Source of the DNA: Muricoccus pecuniae
Lineage (GTDB): Bacteria; Pseudomonadota; Alphaproteobacteria; Acetobacterales; Acetobacteraceae
Assembly: GCF_014199205.1 (NCBI RefSeq)
Contig: NZ_JACIJD010000013.1
Location: 1-64,000, forward strand
DNA length: 64,000 bases
Direction: 5' to 3'
Of this stretch, positions 1 to 8,160 are shown piece by piece. Every line of letters begins with the position of its first letter. Within the stretch, counting starts at the first letter, position 1. A program made the position numbers and the translations under genes. The notes below the pieces were generated by a model. It had not been told where the DNA came from. It ran no database searches and was given only the letters and a program-made list of their open reading frames with translations.

Positions 1-53
1 AGCTCCCGCCGCTCGGCCGCGCTCAGCACGATCGACACCGCAGGCTTGCCCAT
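1..53 (-). mobile_element. IS630-family transposase, N-terminus only (cut by window edge)
   Basis: Reading leftwards from an ATG at 53, the first 17-18 residues are MGKPAVSIVLSAAERREL. This resembles the usual start of IS630-type transposases: a short basic lead, then 'hydrophobic-LSxxER', which opens the helix-turn-helix. The rest of the gene lies outside the window. The insertion-sequence end should lie somewhere in about 54-115, where the GC content drops (an AT-rich stretch around 73-100), but I cannot define the terminal inverted repeat or the TA target duplication from one end. The family call rests on this short N-terminal similarity, so it is moderate. Confidence 0.55.
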
Positions 54-336
54 CGCCGTACCCCTACCGATCACCTAAATAATCGTAGGAATTTCGCGAT
101 CAGGGCACTAGAGGAAAACGCTCCGGACCTTTGTCGGGCGAGCGAATTCTCCCTTCCGGTGACGCGGCCCGCTCGGGGCTTGCTCCAGTCCTGTCCGGGT
201 GAAGCGGCGGCCCGGGCCGGGGCGCTTCGGGACCGGTCTTGACTGCTGCCGGCCGTTCGCGAGCCGAACCCGCGGGGGGGGAGGCCAGGCTTGGTCGCGG
301 AAGGGGCGCAGGAAGCCCCTGCGCCGCCTGCGCACC
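54..336. other. Non-coding stretch at IS end
   Basis: No convincing gene. The first about 60 bases are less GC-rich than the surroundings and probably belong to the end of the IS630-like element. The remainder is GC-rich and holds a hairpin at 305-325 (8-bp stem GGCGCAGG/CCTGCGCC, 5-nt loop). That hairpin sits just beyond the stop codon of the minus-strand binding-protein gene and could end its transcript. Confidence 0.4.
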
Positions 337-1071
337 CTAATCCACGAAGCCCGACGCCTGCCGCGCCGACCGCCCGGCCGGCCCGGCGAGGGCCGCGATG
401 ATCTCGTCCGCCCGCGGGCCGGGCGTGACGGGGGCGGCGAGATAGGGCGTCCATTCCTGGAAGGGGGCGGGCAGGTAGCCGAGGAAGCGGATGCCCGGGC
501 GCCCGTGCAGTTCCGTGCCCTGGCTGACGGCCAGCTCCACCTCGCCCCGCGCGGCGGCGGCCACCGCCTCCCCGCCGAAAGGGAAAAGCCTGCCGCGGGG
601 GCCGGGATCGATGCCGAGGGCTTCCAGCGCCCGCTGGAACAGGCGCCCGGCCGTCGCGCCGCGGGCGGGATCGGCCCAGGCCACGCTCTCCGCCAGGGCG
701 AGGGTCCGGCGCAGGCTGTCGGCATCCGTCACCTCCGGCAGGGAGGAGCCGGCGCGGGCGCCGAGGCCGACACCGGTGCGGCCGAGGCGCAGGGCCTCGC
801 CCGCGACCAGCCCGTCCCGGCGGAGGGCGGCGATGGCCGCCTCGCTCAGCGCCGCCACAGCCGGGCGCGCGCCGGCCCGCACGCGGTCCCGCTGGGCACC
901 CACGGTGTCGAAGGTGATGGAGGGGGGTGTTCCCGGGCCGGGCCAGGCGGCGAGCAGGGGCTCGAAGACGTGCTGGGTGGCGCCGGCGGCGAGGATCTCG
1001 GGCGCGGCCTGCGCGCGGGCGGCGCCGGGCAGGAGGGCGGTGGCGAGGAGGGCTCGGCGCGGCCAGGGCAT
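337..1071 (-). CDS. Periplasmic substrate-binding protein, ModA-like (PBP type II)
   Basis: 244 residues. The start at 1071 is supported by a GGGGAGGA ribosome site a few bases upstream. Residues 1-22 form a signal peptide (PRR, then a short hydrophobic stretch ending ARAQA). The mature part begins with the pattern of molybdate/tungstate-type binding proteins ('EILAAGATQHVFEPLLAAW'), followed by a serine/threonine region and a central 'ADPARGATAGRLFQRALEALGI' segment typical of ModA-like type II periplasmic proteins. No ModB or ModC lies next to it, so the ligand is unknown and it is an orphan binding protein. It follows pckA on the same strand, but a strong hairpin lies between them, so it is probably transcribed separately. 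Confidence 0.7.
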   Translation of the reverse strand: MPWPRRALLATALLPGAARAQAAPEILAAGATQHVFEPLLAAWPGPGTPPSITFDTVGAQRDRVRAGARPAVAALSEAAIAALRRDGLVAGEALRLGRTGVGLGARAGSSLPEVTDADSLRRTLALAESVAWADPARGATAGRLFQRALEALGIDPGPRGRLFPFGGEAVAAAARGEVELAVSQGTELHGRPGIRFLGYLPAPFQEWTPYLAAPVTPGPRADEIIAALAGPAGRSARQASGFVD

Positions 1072-1092
1072 GCACGTCCTCCCCTAAGCGGA

Positions 1093-1116
1093 ACCGGGGG
1101 GCCGAAGCCCCCCGGT
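1093..1116 (-). terminator. Rho-independent-type hairpin after pckA
   Basis: A 10-bp GC stem, ACCGGGGGGC/GCCCCCCGGT. Read in the pckA direction, the loop is UUCG, a stabilising tetraloop. It lies 6 bp past the pckA stop codon. No clear U-run follows. Confidence 0.65.
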
Positions 1117-1121
1117 GATCG

Positions 1122-2729
1122 TCAGGCCGCCGCCTTGATGGCGGCCTTCTTCACGTCCTCGCTGACCGCGCCCGCGAAGGTCTCGAAGTTCTTCTCGAAG
1201 CGGGACTGCAGGTCCTTGGCCGTCCGGTCATAGGCCGCCTTATCCGCCCAGCTGTCGCGGGGGTTCAGCACCTCGGACGGCACGCCCTCCAGGGTCTTCG
1301 GGATGGCGAGGCCGAAGAAGGGCTCCTGCACGAACTCGACCTTGGCGAGCGAGCCGTCGAGCGCGGCGCGGAGCAGGGCGCGTGTGTGCTTGATGCTCAT
1401 CCGCTGGCCCGTGCCATAGGCACCGCCGGTCCAGCCCGTGTTCACCAGCCAGACCTGCGCGCCGTGCTTCTCGATCAACTCGGCGAGCATGCGGCCATAG
1501 GTCTCGGGGTGGCGGGGCAGGAAGGGGGCGCCGAAGCAGGTGGAGAAGGTCGCCTGCGGCTCCTTGCCCAGGCCCTTCTCCGTGCCCGCCACCTTCGCGG
1601 TGTAGCCGGACATGAAGTGGTACATCGCCTGCGCCGGGGTGAGCTTGGAGATCGGCGGCAGCACGCCGAAGGCGTCGGCCGTCAGCATCACCACGTTCTT
1701 CGGCAGGCCGGCCATGCCGCCCGGGACCGTGTTCGGGATGAACTCGATCGGGTAGCAGGAGCGGGTGTTCTCGGTCAGCGAGCCGTTGTCGAGGTCGAGC
1801 ACGCCGCGCTCGTCCGCCACCACGTTCTCCAGTACCGCGCCGAAGCGGTGGGAGGCGTTCCAGATCTGCGGCTCGGCCTCCTTGGAGAGCTTGATGACCT
1901 TGGCGTAGCAGCCGCCCTCGAAATTGAAGACGCCCTTGGGCGACCAGCCGTGCTCGTCATCGCCGATCAGCGCGCGCTCGGGATCGGAGGAGAGCGTCGT
2001 CTTGCCCGTGCCGGAGAGGCCGAAGAAGAGCGCCGTGTCGCCGCCCTTGCCGACATTGGCCGAGCAGTGCATCGGCAGCACGCCCTTGGCCGGCAGCAGC
2101 CAGTTCATCACGGTGAAGATGCTCTTCTTGATTTCGCCCGCGTAGCTCGTGCCGGCGATCGCGATCACCTTCTTGGCGAAGGAGAGGGCGATGAGCGTCG
2201 AGCTGCCCTCGCGCCCGCCATCGGTGGCCGGGTTCGCCTCCATCTCCGGGGCGTGCAGGATCACGTAGTCCGGCTCGAAGCCGGCCAGCTCCTCCACGGG
2301 CGGGCGGATGAACATGTTGCGCGCGAACATCGCGTGCCAGGCGTTCGGCGTGACGAGGCGCACCTTGATGCGGTGCTCCGGGTCGGCGCCGGCATAGAGG
2401 TCCTGGGTGAACAGCTCCTCGCGGCCGCCGAGATAGTCGCGCACGCGGGTGGTGAAGCTCTCGAACTTCGCGGGGTCGAGCTTCTGGTTGACCTTGCCCC
2501 ACCAGATCTCCTGCGTGACCTCGGGGTCGTCCGCCACGAACTTGTCCTGCACGGAGCGGCCGGTGTGCTGGCCGGTCACGGCGATGAAGGCGCCGTCCGC
2601 CGAGAGGCGGCCCTCGCCGCGGCGGAGCGCGTGGGTCGTCAGGCCGGGGGCGGTGAGGTTCGCATGCACGGTCTGCGGCGCGGACACGCCGGTGCCGGAC
2701 AGGGCGCGGGCATGGGAAGTGTCAGTCAT
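1122..2729 (-). CDS. pckA: Phosphoenolpyruvate carboxykinase (ATP)
   Basis: 535 residues, the full length of the ATP-dependent family. It converts oxaloacetate plus ATP to phosphoenolpyruvate, CO2 and ADP, the first committed step of gluconeogenesis, in the cytoplasm. The P-loop GLSGTGKTTLSSDP is near residue 237, followed by the second kinase motif LIGDDEHGW. The PEPCK-specific segments 'TGQHTGRSVQDKF' (about 52-64) and 'GYTAKVAGTEKG' are present. In many alphaproteobacteria pckA lies beside chvI-chvG; here chvI is 2.4 kb away, separated by three genes. The upstream region is AT-rich around 2850-2880 and is a plausible control region. Confidence 0.97.
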   Translation of the reverse strand: MTDTSHARALSGTGVSAPQTVHANLTAPGLTTHALRRGEGRLSADGAFIAVTGQHTGRSVQDKFVADDPEVTQEIWWGKVNQKLDPAKFESFTTRVRDYLGGREELFTQDLYAGADPEHRIKVRLVTPNAWHAMFARNMFIRPPVEELAGFEPDYVILHAPEMEANPATDGGREGSSTLIALSFAKKVIAIAGTSYAGEIKKSIFTVMNWLLPAKGVLPMHCSANVGKGGDTALFFGLSGTGKTTLSSDPERALIGDDEHGWSPKGVFNFEGGCYAKVIKLSKEAEPQIWNASHRFGAVLENVVADERGVLDLDNGSLTENTRSCYPIEFIPNTVPGGMAGLPKNVVMLTADAFGVLPPISKLTPAQAMYHFMSGYTAKVAGTEKGLGKEPQATFSTCFGAPFLPRHPETYGRMLAELIEKHGAQVWLVNTGWTGGAYGTGQRMSIKHTRALLRAALDGSLAKVEFVQEPFFGLAIPKTLEGVPSEVLNPRDSWADKAAYDRTAKDLQSRFEKNFETFAGAVSEDVKKAAIKAAA

Positions 2730-2965
2730 TGTTAAGCGGATGCCTCCGGCTGGCTCGGCTCACTGGGGGGTCAGGGAACCGGGTAAAAGCAGGGGGAACA
2801 TCGCCCAGCCCGGGAGCAAAATTAAGGCGCAATGTGGTGAGGCGCGCGAAATAACCGCATAGTTACTTAACTTTCGATACCATTCCACGGGATCCGGATA
2901 AAAAATGAAGCGTCGTCAAGACCGCTTTCCCGGCCTAGCCTGCTCAAAAAACCGGGAGAACGTGC
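2730..2965. promoter_or_regulatory. Divergent control region between pckA and Bug gene
   Basis: 236 bp with no gene. A clearly AT-richer block at about 2815-2885 holds TAACCGCATAGTTA (2852-2865) followed by TTAACTTTCG, giving short inverted TAAC/GTTA elements. It could serve both pckA (leftwards) and the Bug gene (rightwards). A ribosome site GGGAGA lies just before the ATG at 2966. ChvI control of pckA is known in some alphaproteobacteria; a ChvI site here is inference only. Confidence 0.4.
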
Positions 2966-3934
2966 ATGCCCCTCGCCACCCGCCGCGCCCTTCTTGCCCT
3001 GGCCGGCCTCCTTCCCCTCACGGCCCGCGCGGCCCTGCCCGACCGGCCGCTCCGATTCGTCCTCGGCTTCCCGCCCGGCAGCGGGCCCGACCTCGTCGCC
3101 CGCCTCCTCGCGGACGGCATGCGGGAGGGCGTGCCGGCGGGGGTGGTGGTGGACAACCGGCCCGGCGCCGCCGGGGCGATCGCCGCCGGGGAGGTGGGGC
3201 GCAACGCCGCGCCCGATGGCACGACGCTGCTGCTGGGCGAGGTCGGCCAGCTCGCCATGGCGCCGAGCACCTATGCCCGGCTGAGCTACGACCCCGCCCG
3301 CGACTTCGCGCCCATCGCCGAGGTGGCGGCGGCGGACTTCGCCTTCGTCGTCCCCGCGGCCGTGCCGGCCGGGAACCTTGCGGAGTACGTCGCCTGGGCG
3401 AAGGCGCGGCCCAGCCTCTTCCTCGGCACCTTCGGGGCGGGAACTCCTGGGCATTTCGGCGCCTCCATCCTCGCCGCGGGTGCCGGGCTGACGGCGGAGG
3501 CCGTGCATTTCCGCTCCACCGGGGACGCGATGACGGCCGTGCTGAACGGGGCGGTGGGGGGCATGTTCGGCACCGTCGCCCTCGTCGCGCCGCAGGTGCG
3601 GGAGGGGAAGCTGAAAGCACTGGCGGTCACCGGCCCCGCCCGCGCGCCGCTGCTGCCGGGCGTGCCGACGGTGGCGGAGCTGGGGCGGCCCGACCTCGCC
3701 TTCAGCGCCTGGTTCGGGCTTGTCGCCCCCGCCGCCACCCCGGCGCCGCTGCGGGCGGAGCTGGAGGCGCTGGCGCTCCGTGCCCTGGCCGCCCCCGCCC
3801 TGCGCGCCCGCATGGAGGAGGCGGGGTTCCGCGTGGCCGGGCGGGGGCAGGAGGCCTTCGGCGCCCTCATCCGGGAGGAGACGGCGCGCTGGGCCGAGGT
3901 GGTGCGCGCGACGGGCTTCCGCGCGATCGAGTAG
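2966..3934 (+). CDS. Bug-family (TctC-like) solute-binding protein
   Basis: 322 residues. It has an N-terminal signal sequence (ATRRALLALAGLLPLTARA, cleaved near residue 22). The Bug/TctC core follows: 'RPLRFVLGFPPGSGPDLVARLLADGM', 'VVDNRPGAAGAIAAGEVGR', then 'DGTTLLLGEVGQLAM'. Proteins of this family bind small carboxylates in the periplasm for tripartite tricarboxylate transporters. No TctA or TctB gene is adjacent, so this is one of the orphan Bug genes common in Acetobacteraceae and Burkholderiales. It converges with the DUF3237 gene 7 bp downstream. The ligand cannot be told from sequence. Confidence 0.88.
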   Translation: MPLATRRALLALAGLLPLTARAALPDRPLRFVLGFPPGSGPDLVARLLADGMREGVPAGVVVDNRPGAAGAIAAGEVGRNAAPDGTTLLLGEVGQLAMAPSTYARLSYDPARDFAPIAEVAAADFAFVVPAAVPAGNLAEYVAWAKARPSLFLGTFGAGTPGHFGASILAAGAGLTAEAVHFRSTGDAMTAVLNGAVGGMFGTVALVAPQVREGKLKALAVTGPARAPLLPGVPTVAELGRPDLAFSAWFGLVAPAATPAPLRAELEALALRALAAPALRARMEEAGFRVAGRGQEAFGALIREETARWAEVVRATGFRAIE

Positions 3935-3941
3935 CCGCGTC

Positions 3942-4499
3942 TCAGAGCGCGTAGATCCGCACCCGCACGCTGTCGGGCCGCCGCTCCCCCATGCCGATGA
4001 ACAGGCTCCGGTGCAGCCAGGCATGGGCGGGGGAGGCGGTCTCGAAGGCGGGGGCCGTGCGGAAGTACACGCGCTCCGGCGGCACGGGCTCGCCGCGCAG
4101 GAGCCGGGCCATGTCCTCCGGCGCCGCGTGGCGGAGGCCGCGGTTCACGACGTAGACGAGCGCACCGTCCGCCAGGCGAAGGGTGTAGCGCGCCTCGATC
4201 TCCGCCACCCCGTCCGGGCGGATGAGCTGGAAGTCGGCGCCGCCGGGCAGCACCTCCCCCTCCAGCCGAGGGCCGCTCACCCGCCCGCCGAGGATGGGGA
4301 TGACCCGCCGCTCGCCCAGCGGCCCGGCGCCGACGAGCTGGGGAGGGGCCACGGCGACGTCCACCTGCCCGATGAAGTCCGGGGCGGGCCCGAGGGGCGA
4401 GGCCGGGGCCACCTCCACGGCCATCGGCCCGGCACTTCCCACGGGCAGCGGCCCGATGCTCGCAACCGGCAGCGGCCCGATCCCCTCGCGCCCGCTCAC
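3942..4499 (-). CDS. DUF3237 family protein
   Basis: About 185 residues from a GTG at 4499 that overlaps the TGA of the upstream oxidase gene (GTGA), indicating translational coupling; an in-frame ATG at 4424 is the alternative. The sequence carries the DUF3237 pattern: 'PAPDFIGQVDVAVAPPQLVG', 'GGRVSGPRLEGEVLPGGADFQLIRPDGVAEIEARYTL', then a C-terminal 'YFRTAPAFETASP..AWLHRSLFIGMGER'. The family forms a small beta-barrel of unknown function. The first about 25 residues repeat 'GPLPVAS/GPLPVGS', unlike a signal peptide, so the ATG start may be correct. The reading frame stays open far upstream, but that part overlaps real genes and is not coding. Confidence 0.75.
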   Translation of the reverse strand: MSGREGIGPLPVASIGPLPVGSAGPMAVEVAPASPLGPAPDFIGQVDVAVAPPQLVGAGPLGERRVIPILGGRVSGPRLEGEVLPGGADFQLIRPDGVAEIEARYTLRLADGALVYVVNRGLRHAAPEDMARLLRGEPVPPERVYFRTAPAFETASPAHAWLHRSLFIGMGERRPDSVRVRIYAL

Positions 4500-5122
4500 G
4501 CCTCCTCCCCCTCGGCCGGGCGGAACTCGGCCGCGCGCAGCCGGTGCGCCCGGCCGAAGCCGAGCACCATCAGCCCGCCCTTCGGCTCCATCCGCCAGAG
4601 CGCGAAGTCGGTGAAGCCGGAATAGGGCTCGGCATAGGGGTGGCGGGCCAGCCAGACGGCCTTCAGCGCCTCGTCCTCCACCTTCTCCGCCACGCCGTCC
4701 ACGCTCACCCGCGGCGTGGTCTGCGGGTTCTCGTCCTCCGCCGCGCCCTGGAAGAGGATGCAGCAGCGGGGGTCCCGCATGAGCTGGCGCGTGTGCTCGG
4801 AGAGGGTGGAGAGCAGGAGCAGCACGGCCCCGTCGGGCGCGAGGGCCGGGGTGACGAGGGCGGCGTGGGGCTGCCCGTCCTTGCCCAGGGTCGCCAGCAC
4901 TGCCGAGGCGGCGCCGCGCATCAGGCGCCGCGCCTGCAGCCCCCATTCGGCCCGGCGCGCCTCCATCTCCCCCGAGGCCGGTCCGGCCTCCATGTTTTCC
5001 GAGGCCGGACCGGCCTCCATGTTCTCCGAGGCCGCACCGGCCTCCGTGTTTCCCGAGGCCGCGCCGGCCCCCATGTCTTCCGAGGCCTTCCCGGCCCTCT
5101 CTCCACGCCCGGCTTCCGCCAT
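4496..5122 (-). CDS. Pyridoxamine 5'-phosphate oxidase-like (HugZ-type) flavin-binding protein
   Basis: 208 residues from the ATG at 5122, chosen because GGGAGG stands 5 nt upstream; a TTG 18 bp further up is weaker. Residues about 65-165 match the split-barrel flavin-binding fold of PPOX/HugZ proteins: '[32 protein letters not shown]', then '[25 protein letters not shown]'. Members bind FMN or haem; the substrate here is unknown. The N-terminal about 50 residues are an unusual tandem repeat of nine residues (consensus ASENMEAGP), encoded by five 27-bp units. It is coupled to the DUF3237 gene by a GTGA overlap and is divergent from chvI. Confidence 0.8.
   Translation of the reverse strand: MAEAGRGERAGKASEDMGAGAASGNTEAGAASENMEAGPASENMEAGPASGEMEARRAEWGLQARRLMRGAASAVLATLGKDGQPHAALVTPALAPDGAVLLLLSTLSEHTRQLMRDPRCCILFQGAAEDENPQTTPRVSVDGVAEKVEDEALKAVWLARHPYAEPYSGFTDFALWRMEPKGGLMVLGFGRAHRLRAAEFRPAEGEEA
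4954..5088. repeat. Five 27-bp tandem repeats
   Basis: Units at 4954-4980, 4981-5007, 5008-5034, 5035-5061 and 5062-5088. The two middle units differ at only a few bases. Each contains a GGCCGG/CCGGCC-type palindromic core. Because 27 is a multiple of three, copy-number change would keep frame: it encodes the 9-residue repeat at the N-terminus of the PPOX-like protein. Confidence 0.85.
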
Positions 5123-5180
5123 GGCATCCTCCCGCCACAATCGGGTGCGACGCCCCGAGAGCTGGCTTCAGGAACGCCCG

Positions 5181-5882
5181 ATGCCCCATACCATCGCCCT
5201 GGTGGATGACGACCGCAACATCCTCACCTCCGTGTCCATGACGCTGGAGGCCGAGGGCTTCACCGTCCGCACCTATACGGACGGCGAGAGCGCGCTCCAG
5301 GGCCTGCTCGCCCGGCCGGTGGACCTCGCCGTGCTCGACATCAAGATGCCGCGGATGGACGGGATGGAGCTGCTCCAGCGCCTGCGCCAGCGCAGCGGCA
5401 TGCCGGTGATCTTCCTCACCTCCAAGGACGACGAGCTGGACGAGCTGATGGGGCTGCGGCTGGGGGCGGACGACTACATCACCAAGCCCTTCTCCCAGCG
5501 CCTGCTGCTTGAGCGCATCCGCACCCTGCTCCGCCGCAACGAGGCGAGCCGGGCGGAGGGGTCGGGCACGCCCCAGGGCGGGGTGATCGCGCGCGGCGAC
5601 CTCGTGCTGGACGAGACGAAGCACACCTGCAGCTGGAAGGGGAAACCCGTTCAGCTCACCGTCACGGAGTTCCTGCTGGTCAAGGCGCTGGCCGTGCGGC
5701 CGGGCATGGTGAAGAACCGCGACCAACTCATCGACGCCGCCTATGGCGAGAACATCTACGTGGACGACCGCACGATCGACAGCCACGTCAAGCGCGTCCG
5801 CAAGAAGTTCCGGGCCGTGGACGACAGCTTCGGCCAGATCGAGACGCTCTACGGCATCGGCTACCGCTACAAGGAGGCGTGA
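5181..5882 (+). CDS. chvI: Response regulator ChvI (OmpR/PhoB family)
   Basis: 233 residues. The receiver domain is at 1-120 with acidic pocket D9-D11, phospho-acceptor D53 ([11 protein letters not shown]) and K102 (ITKPF). A winged-helix DNA-binding domain is at about 135-230 ('[38 protein letters not shown]', ending '[10 protein letters not shown]'). The [15 protein letters not shown] start and SKDDELDEL segment are hallmarks of ChvI. In rhizobia ChvI works with ChvG (ExoS) to sense acid or envelope stress and controls exopolysaccharide and central carbon genes. The kinase gene lies downstream, separated by a small secreted-protein gene. A 9-bp hairpin follows the stop codon. Confidence 0.93.
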   Translation: MPHTIALVDDDRNILTSVSMTLEAEGFTVRTYTDGESALQGLLARPVDLAVLDIKMPRMDGMELLQRLRQRSGMPVIFLTSKDDELDELMGLRLGADDYITKPFSQRLLLERIRTLLRRNEASRAEGSGTPQGGVIARGDLVLDETKHTCSWKGKPVQLTVTEFLLVKALAVRPGMVKNRDQLIDAAYGENIYVDDRTIDSHVKRVRKKFRAVDDSFGQIETLYGIGYRYKEA

Positions 5883-5891
5883 CCGGGAGAA

Positions 5892-5910
5892 CCATCCACG
5901 GCGTGGATGG
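5892..5910 (+). terminator. Hairpin after chvI
   Basis: Perfect inverted repeat CCATCCACG-g-CGTGGATGG starting 9 bp past the chvI stop codon. There is no U-run, so it may attenuate or stabilise the transcript rather than end it. Confidence 0.4.
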
Positions 5911-6012
5911 GGACTATCCAGGGGATGCGGTGGAGTCCAGCCGGGGGAGGGCGCATATGGCCTTCACCGACGGCGGCGATCCGCCGACCCATCCATCCCA
6001 AGGATAGAAACG

Positions 6013-6255
6013 ATGTCCAGCTCCAACCTCTCCCGGACCCTCCGCAGCCTCGGCCTGGCCGCTGCCCTGATCGGCGCCGCCGCGGCCCCCGCCTTCGCCG
6101 AGGGCACCTATGTCCCGGGCCCCGTGGCCTCCCCGGCCTGGACCGCGAGCGCGGCCCGCACCCCGCTCGCCGGCAACGGCGCGGCCAGCACCACCCCCGC
6201 CCAGAACTTCTTGGAGCGCTCGGGCGCCACGGGCAACGCCGGTCAGCACGCCTGA
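6013..6255 (+). CDS. Small secreted protein of unknown function
   Basis: 80 residues. Residues 1-31 form a clear signal peptide (hydrophobic LGLAAALIGAAAAPAFA, then E). The mature part, about 50 residues, is Ala/Thr/Ser-rich ('GTYVPGPVASPAWTASAARTP', ending 'FLERSGATGNAGQHA') with no cysteines and no recognisable domain. It lies between chvI and chvG on the same strand. It has its own spacing (about 130 bp upstream) and is followed by a strong UUCG-loop terminator, so it could be its own transcript. A role with ChvG in the periplasm is only suggested by position. Confidence 0.7.
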   Translation: MSSSNLSRTLRSLGLAAALIGAAAAPAFAEGTYVPGPVASPAWTASAARTPLAGNGAASTTPAQNFLERSGATGNAGQHA

Positions 6256-6347
6256 TCCCCGGTCGGGGCTTGCCCCGATCCGGTCGGGCCGCGCCCGAGG
6301 CTGGGTCCCCCCGCTCGGCCCGGGCGTCTCCCTCGCCCCCCTCACGG

Positions 6348-6377
6348 AAGGCCTGCCGGTTCGCCGGCGGGCCTTTC
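6348..6377 (+). terminator. Strong hairpin with UUCG tetraloop
   Basis: A 12-pair stem, AAGGCCTGCCGG/CCGGCGGGCCTT (one G-U pair), closing a TTCG loop. It ends in TTTCG, about 95 bp past the small secreted-protein gene and 80 bp before chvG. It probably separates chvG from upstream transcription. Confidence 0.7.
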
Positions 6378-6458
6378 GCGTGCCAGGGCGTCCCTTTGCC
6401 CCATCATCGCCGTCACCCGGCCTCACGCCCGGCACCGGAAATGGCCTAAGCTCCCCCC

Positions 6459-8144
6459 ATGCCGGACGCCAGCGGTCCCCTCACGACCGAGATACCTCCC
6501 ACCGTTCCCCTGGAGCGGCGCGGGACGAGCCGGCGCATCTCGCCGCTGCTGCGCCGCATCCTGCTGGTGAACATGCTGCCGCCCTTCCTGCTGGCGGCGA
6601 CGCTTCTCTACCTCGACCAGTACCAGGACGGGCTGCTGGCCGCCGAGGTGCAGGGGCTGCGGACCCAGGCGCGCATCTACGCCAACGGCATCGCCGAGGC
6701 CGGCGTCCGCATCCAGGACGACCGCGCCACCCTGCTCCCGGACACCGCCCGCCCCCTGCTGCGCCGCCTGACCGAGCCGAGCCCGGCGACCCAGGCGAAG
6801 CTCTTCGACAACAACGGGCTTCTGGTGGCCGACAGCCGCCTGCGCGAGGGGCCGGGCGGCGCCATCGTCACCGAGCCGCTGCCGCCCCCCGGCGCGCCCG
6901 GCCCCATCGCGGGCACGCTCGGCCGCCTCTACGAGAAGGTGCTGGACTGGTTCCCCCGCCCGCGCGTGCGCGGCCCCGCCGTGGTGGTGGACGAGACGCC
7001 GGGCGCCGCCTCCTTCGAGTGGCAGCCCGATCTCGGCCCGGACCGGCGGGAGGAGCTGCGCCTGGCGCTGGAGGGGGGCGTGAACCCCTATGTCCGCCGC
7101 ACCGCGGACGGGCGCCTGCTCGTCTCGGTGGCCGAGCCCGCGCGGCGCGCGAACCAGCCCGTCGGCATCGTGCTGCTGACGCGGGAGGCGCGGGAGGTGG
7201 ACCAGCGGGTGATGGAGATCCGCGGCTCCGTCCTCGTCCTCTTCGTCATGGCCCTGGCGCTGACCGTGGCGCTCTCGGTCTATCTCGCCCGCACCCTCGC
7301 CTCGCCGATGCTGGAACTGGCGGCCTCGGCCGCCTCCATGCGGGCGGGCAAGGGGCGCGGCGGCTCGGTTTCCGCGCCGCTGATGGCGCGGCAGGACGAG
7401 ATCGGCATCCTCGCCCGCGCGCTGCAGAGCGGCACCAACGCCCTCTGGGCCCGGGTGGACGCGAATGAGCGCTTCGCGGCCGACGTGGCGCACGAGTTGC
7501 GCAACCCACTGACCTCCGTGCGCTCGGCCATCGAGACGCTGCGGCGCGTGGAGAACCCGGAGCAGCAGAAGCGCCTGCTCGCCATCATCGCCGAGGACGC
7601 GGTGCGGATGGACCGCCTCATCGGCGACATCTCCGACAGCTCGCGCGTGGATGCCGAGCTCTCCCGTTCGGTCGCGGAGCCGGTGGATATCGGCCCCATC
7701 CTCGCGACGCTGGTGGAGCTGCACACCACCACGCGCGGCGAGGAGGACCCGCAGATGCGGATCGATGCGCCCGCCCATCTCGTCGTGCGCGGGGTGGAGG
7801 GGCGGCTGGTGCAGGTGTTCCGCAACCTGCTGGGCAACGCCGTCTCCTTCTCCCCCGCCCGCGGGGTCGTGCAGGTGCGCGCCCGGCGCACGGGGGCGGT
7901 GGCGGAGATCTCGATCGAGGATGAGGGGCCCGGCATCCCCGAGGCGAAGCTCGAGGGGATCTTCGACCGCTTCTACACCGAGCGCCCGAGCGGCGAGCGC
8001 TTCGGCCAGCATTCCGGCCTCGGCCTCTCCATCTCGCGCCAGATTGTCGAGGGGCTGGGCGGGCGGATCATGGCGGAGAACCGCCGCAACCCCGAGGGAT
8101 CAGTGGCCGGGGCGCGCTTCGTGGTGCGGCTGCCGGTGGTGTGA
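6459..8144 (+). CDS. chvG: Sensor histidine kinase ChvG
   Basis: 561 residues. TM1 is at about 29-50; a periplasmic stimulus-sensing region spans about 51-255; TM2 is at about 258-277. HAMP follows, then a HisKA domain with the phospho-acceptor H345 (FAADVAHELRNPLTSVRSAIETL). A HATPase domain carries an N-box (VFRNLLGNAVSFSP), DEGPGIPE and GLGLSISRQI. The periplasmic part and the 'RVDANERFAADVAHELRNPLTS' region match the ChvG/ExoS group. It phosphorylates ChvI in response to envelope or acid signals. In rhizobia the periplasmic ExoR restrains it; no ExoR-like gene is visible here. Transcription probably ends in the nested palindromes that follow. Confidence 0.92.
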   Translation: MPDASGPLTTEIPPTVPLERRGTSRRISPLLRRILLVNMLPPFLLAATLLYLDQYQDGLLAAEVQGLRTQARIYANGIAEAGVRIQDDRATLLPDTARPLLRRLTEPSPATQAKLFDNNGLLVADSRLREGPGGAIVTEPLPPPGAPGPIAGTLGRLYEKVLDWFPRPRVRGPAVVVDETPGAASFEWQPDLGPDRREELRLALEGGVNPYVRRTADGRLLVSVAEPARRANQPVGIVLLTREAREVDQRVMEIRGSVLVLFVMALALTVALSVYLARTLASPMLELAASAASMRAGKGRGGSVSAPLMARQDEIGILARALQSGTNALWARVDANERFAADVAHELRNPLTSVRSAIETLRRVENPEQQKRLLAIIAEDAVRMDRLIGDISDSSRVDAELSRSVAEPVDIGPILATLVELHTTTRGEEDPQMRIDAPAHLVVRGVEGRLVQVFRNLLGNAVSFSPARGVVQVRARRTGAVAEISIEDEGPGIPEAKLEGIFDRFYTERPSGERFGQHSGLGLSISRQIVEGLGGRIMAENRRNPEGSVAGARFVVRLPVV

Positions 8145-8160
8145 GGGTGGCTCCTGCTGC

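Noticed and set aside
4500-5786. Upstream extension of the DUF3237 reading frame
   Set aside because: The frame stays open through the PPOX gene and the start of chvI only because of GC bias; DUF3237 homology begins after 4499 and the GTGA overlap gives a good start.
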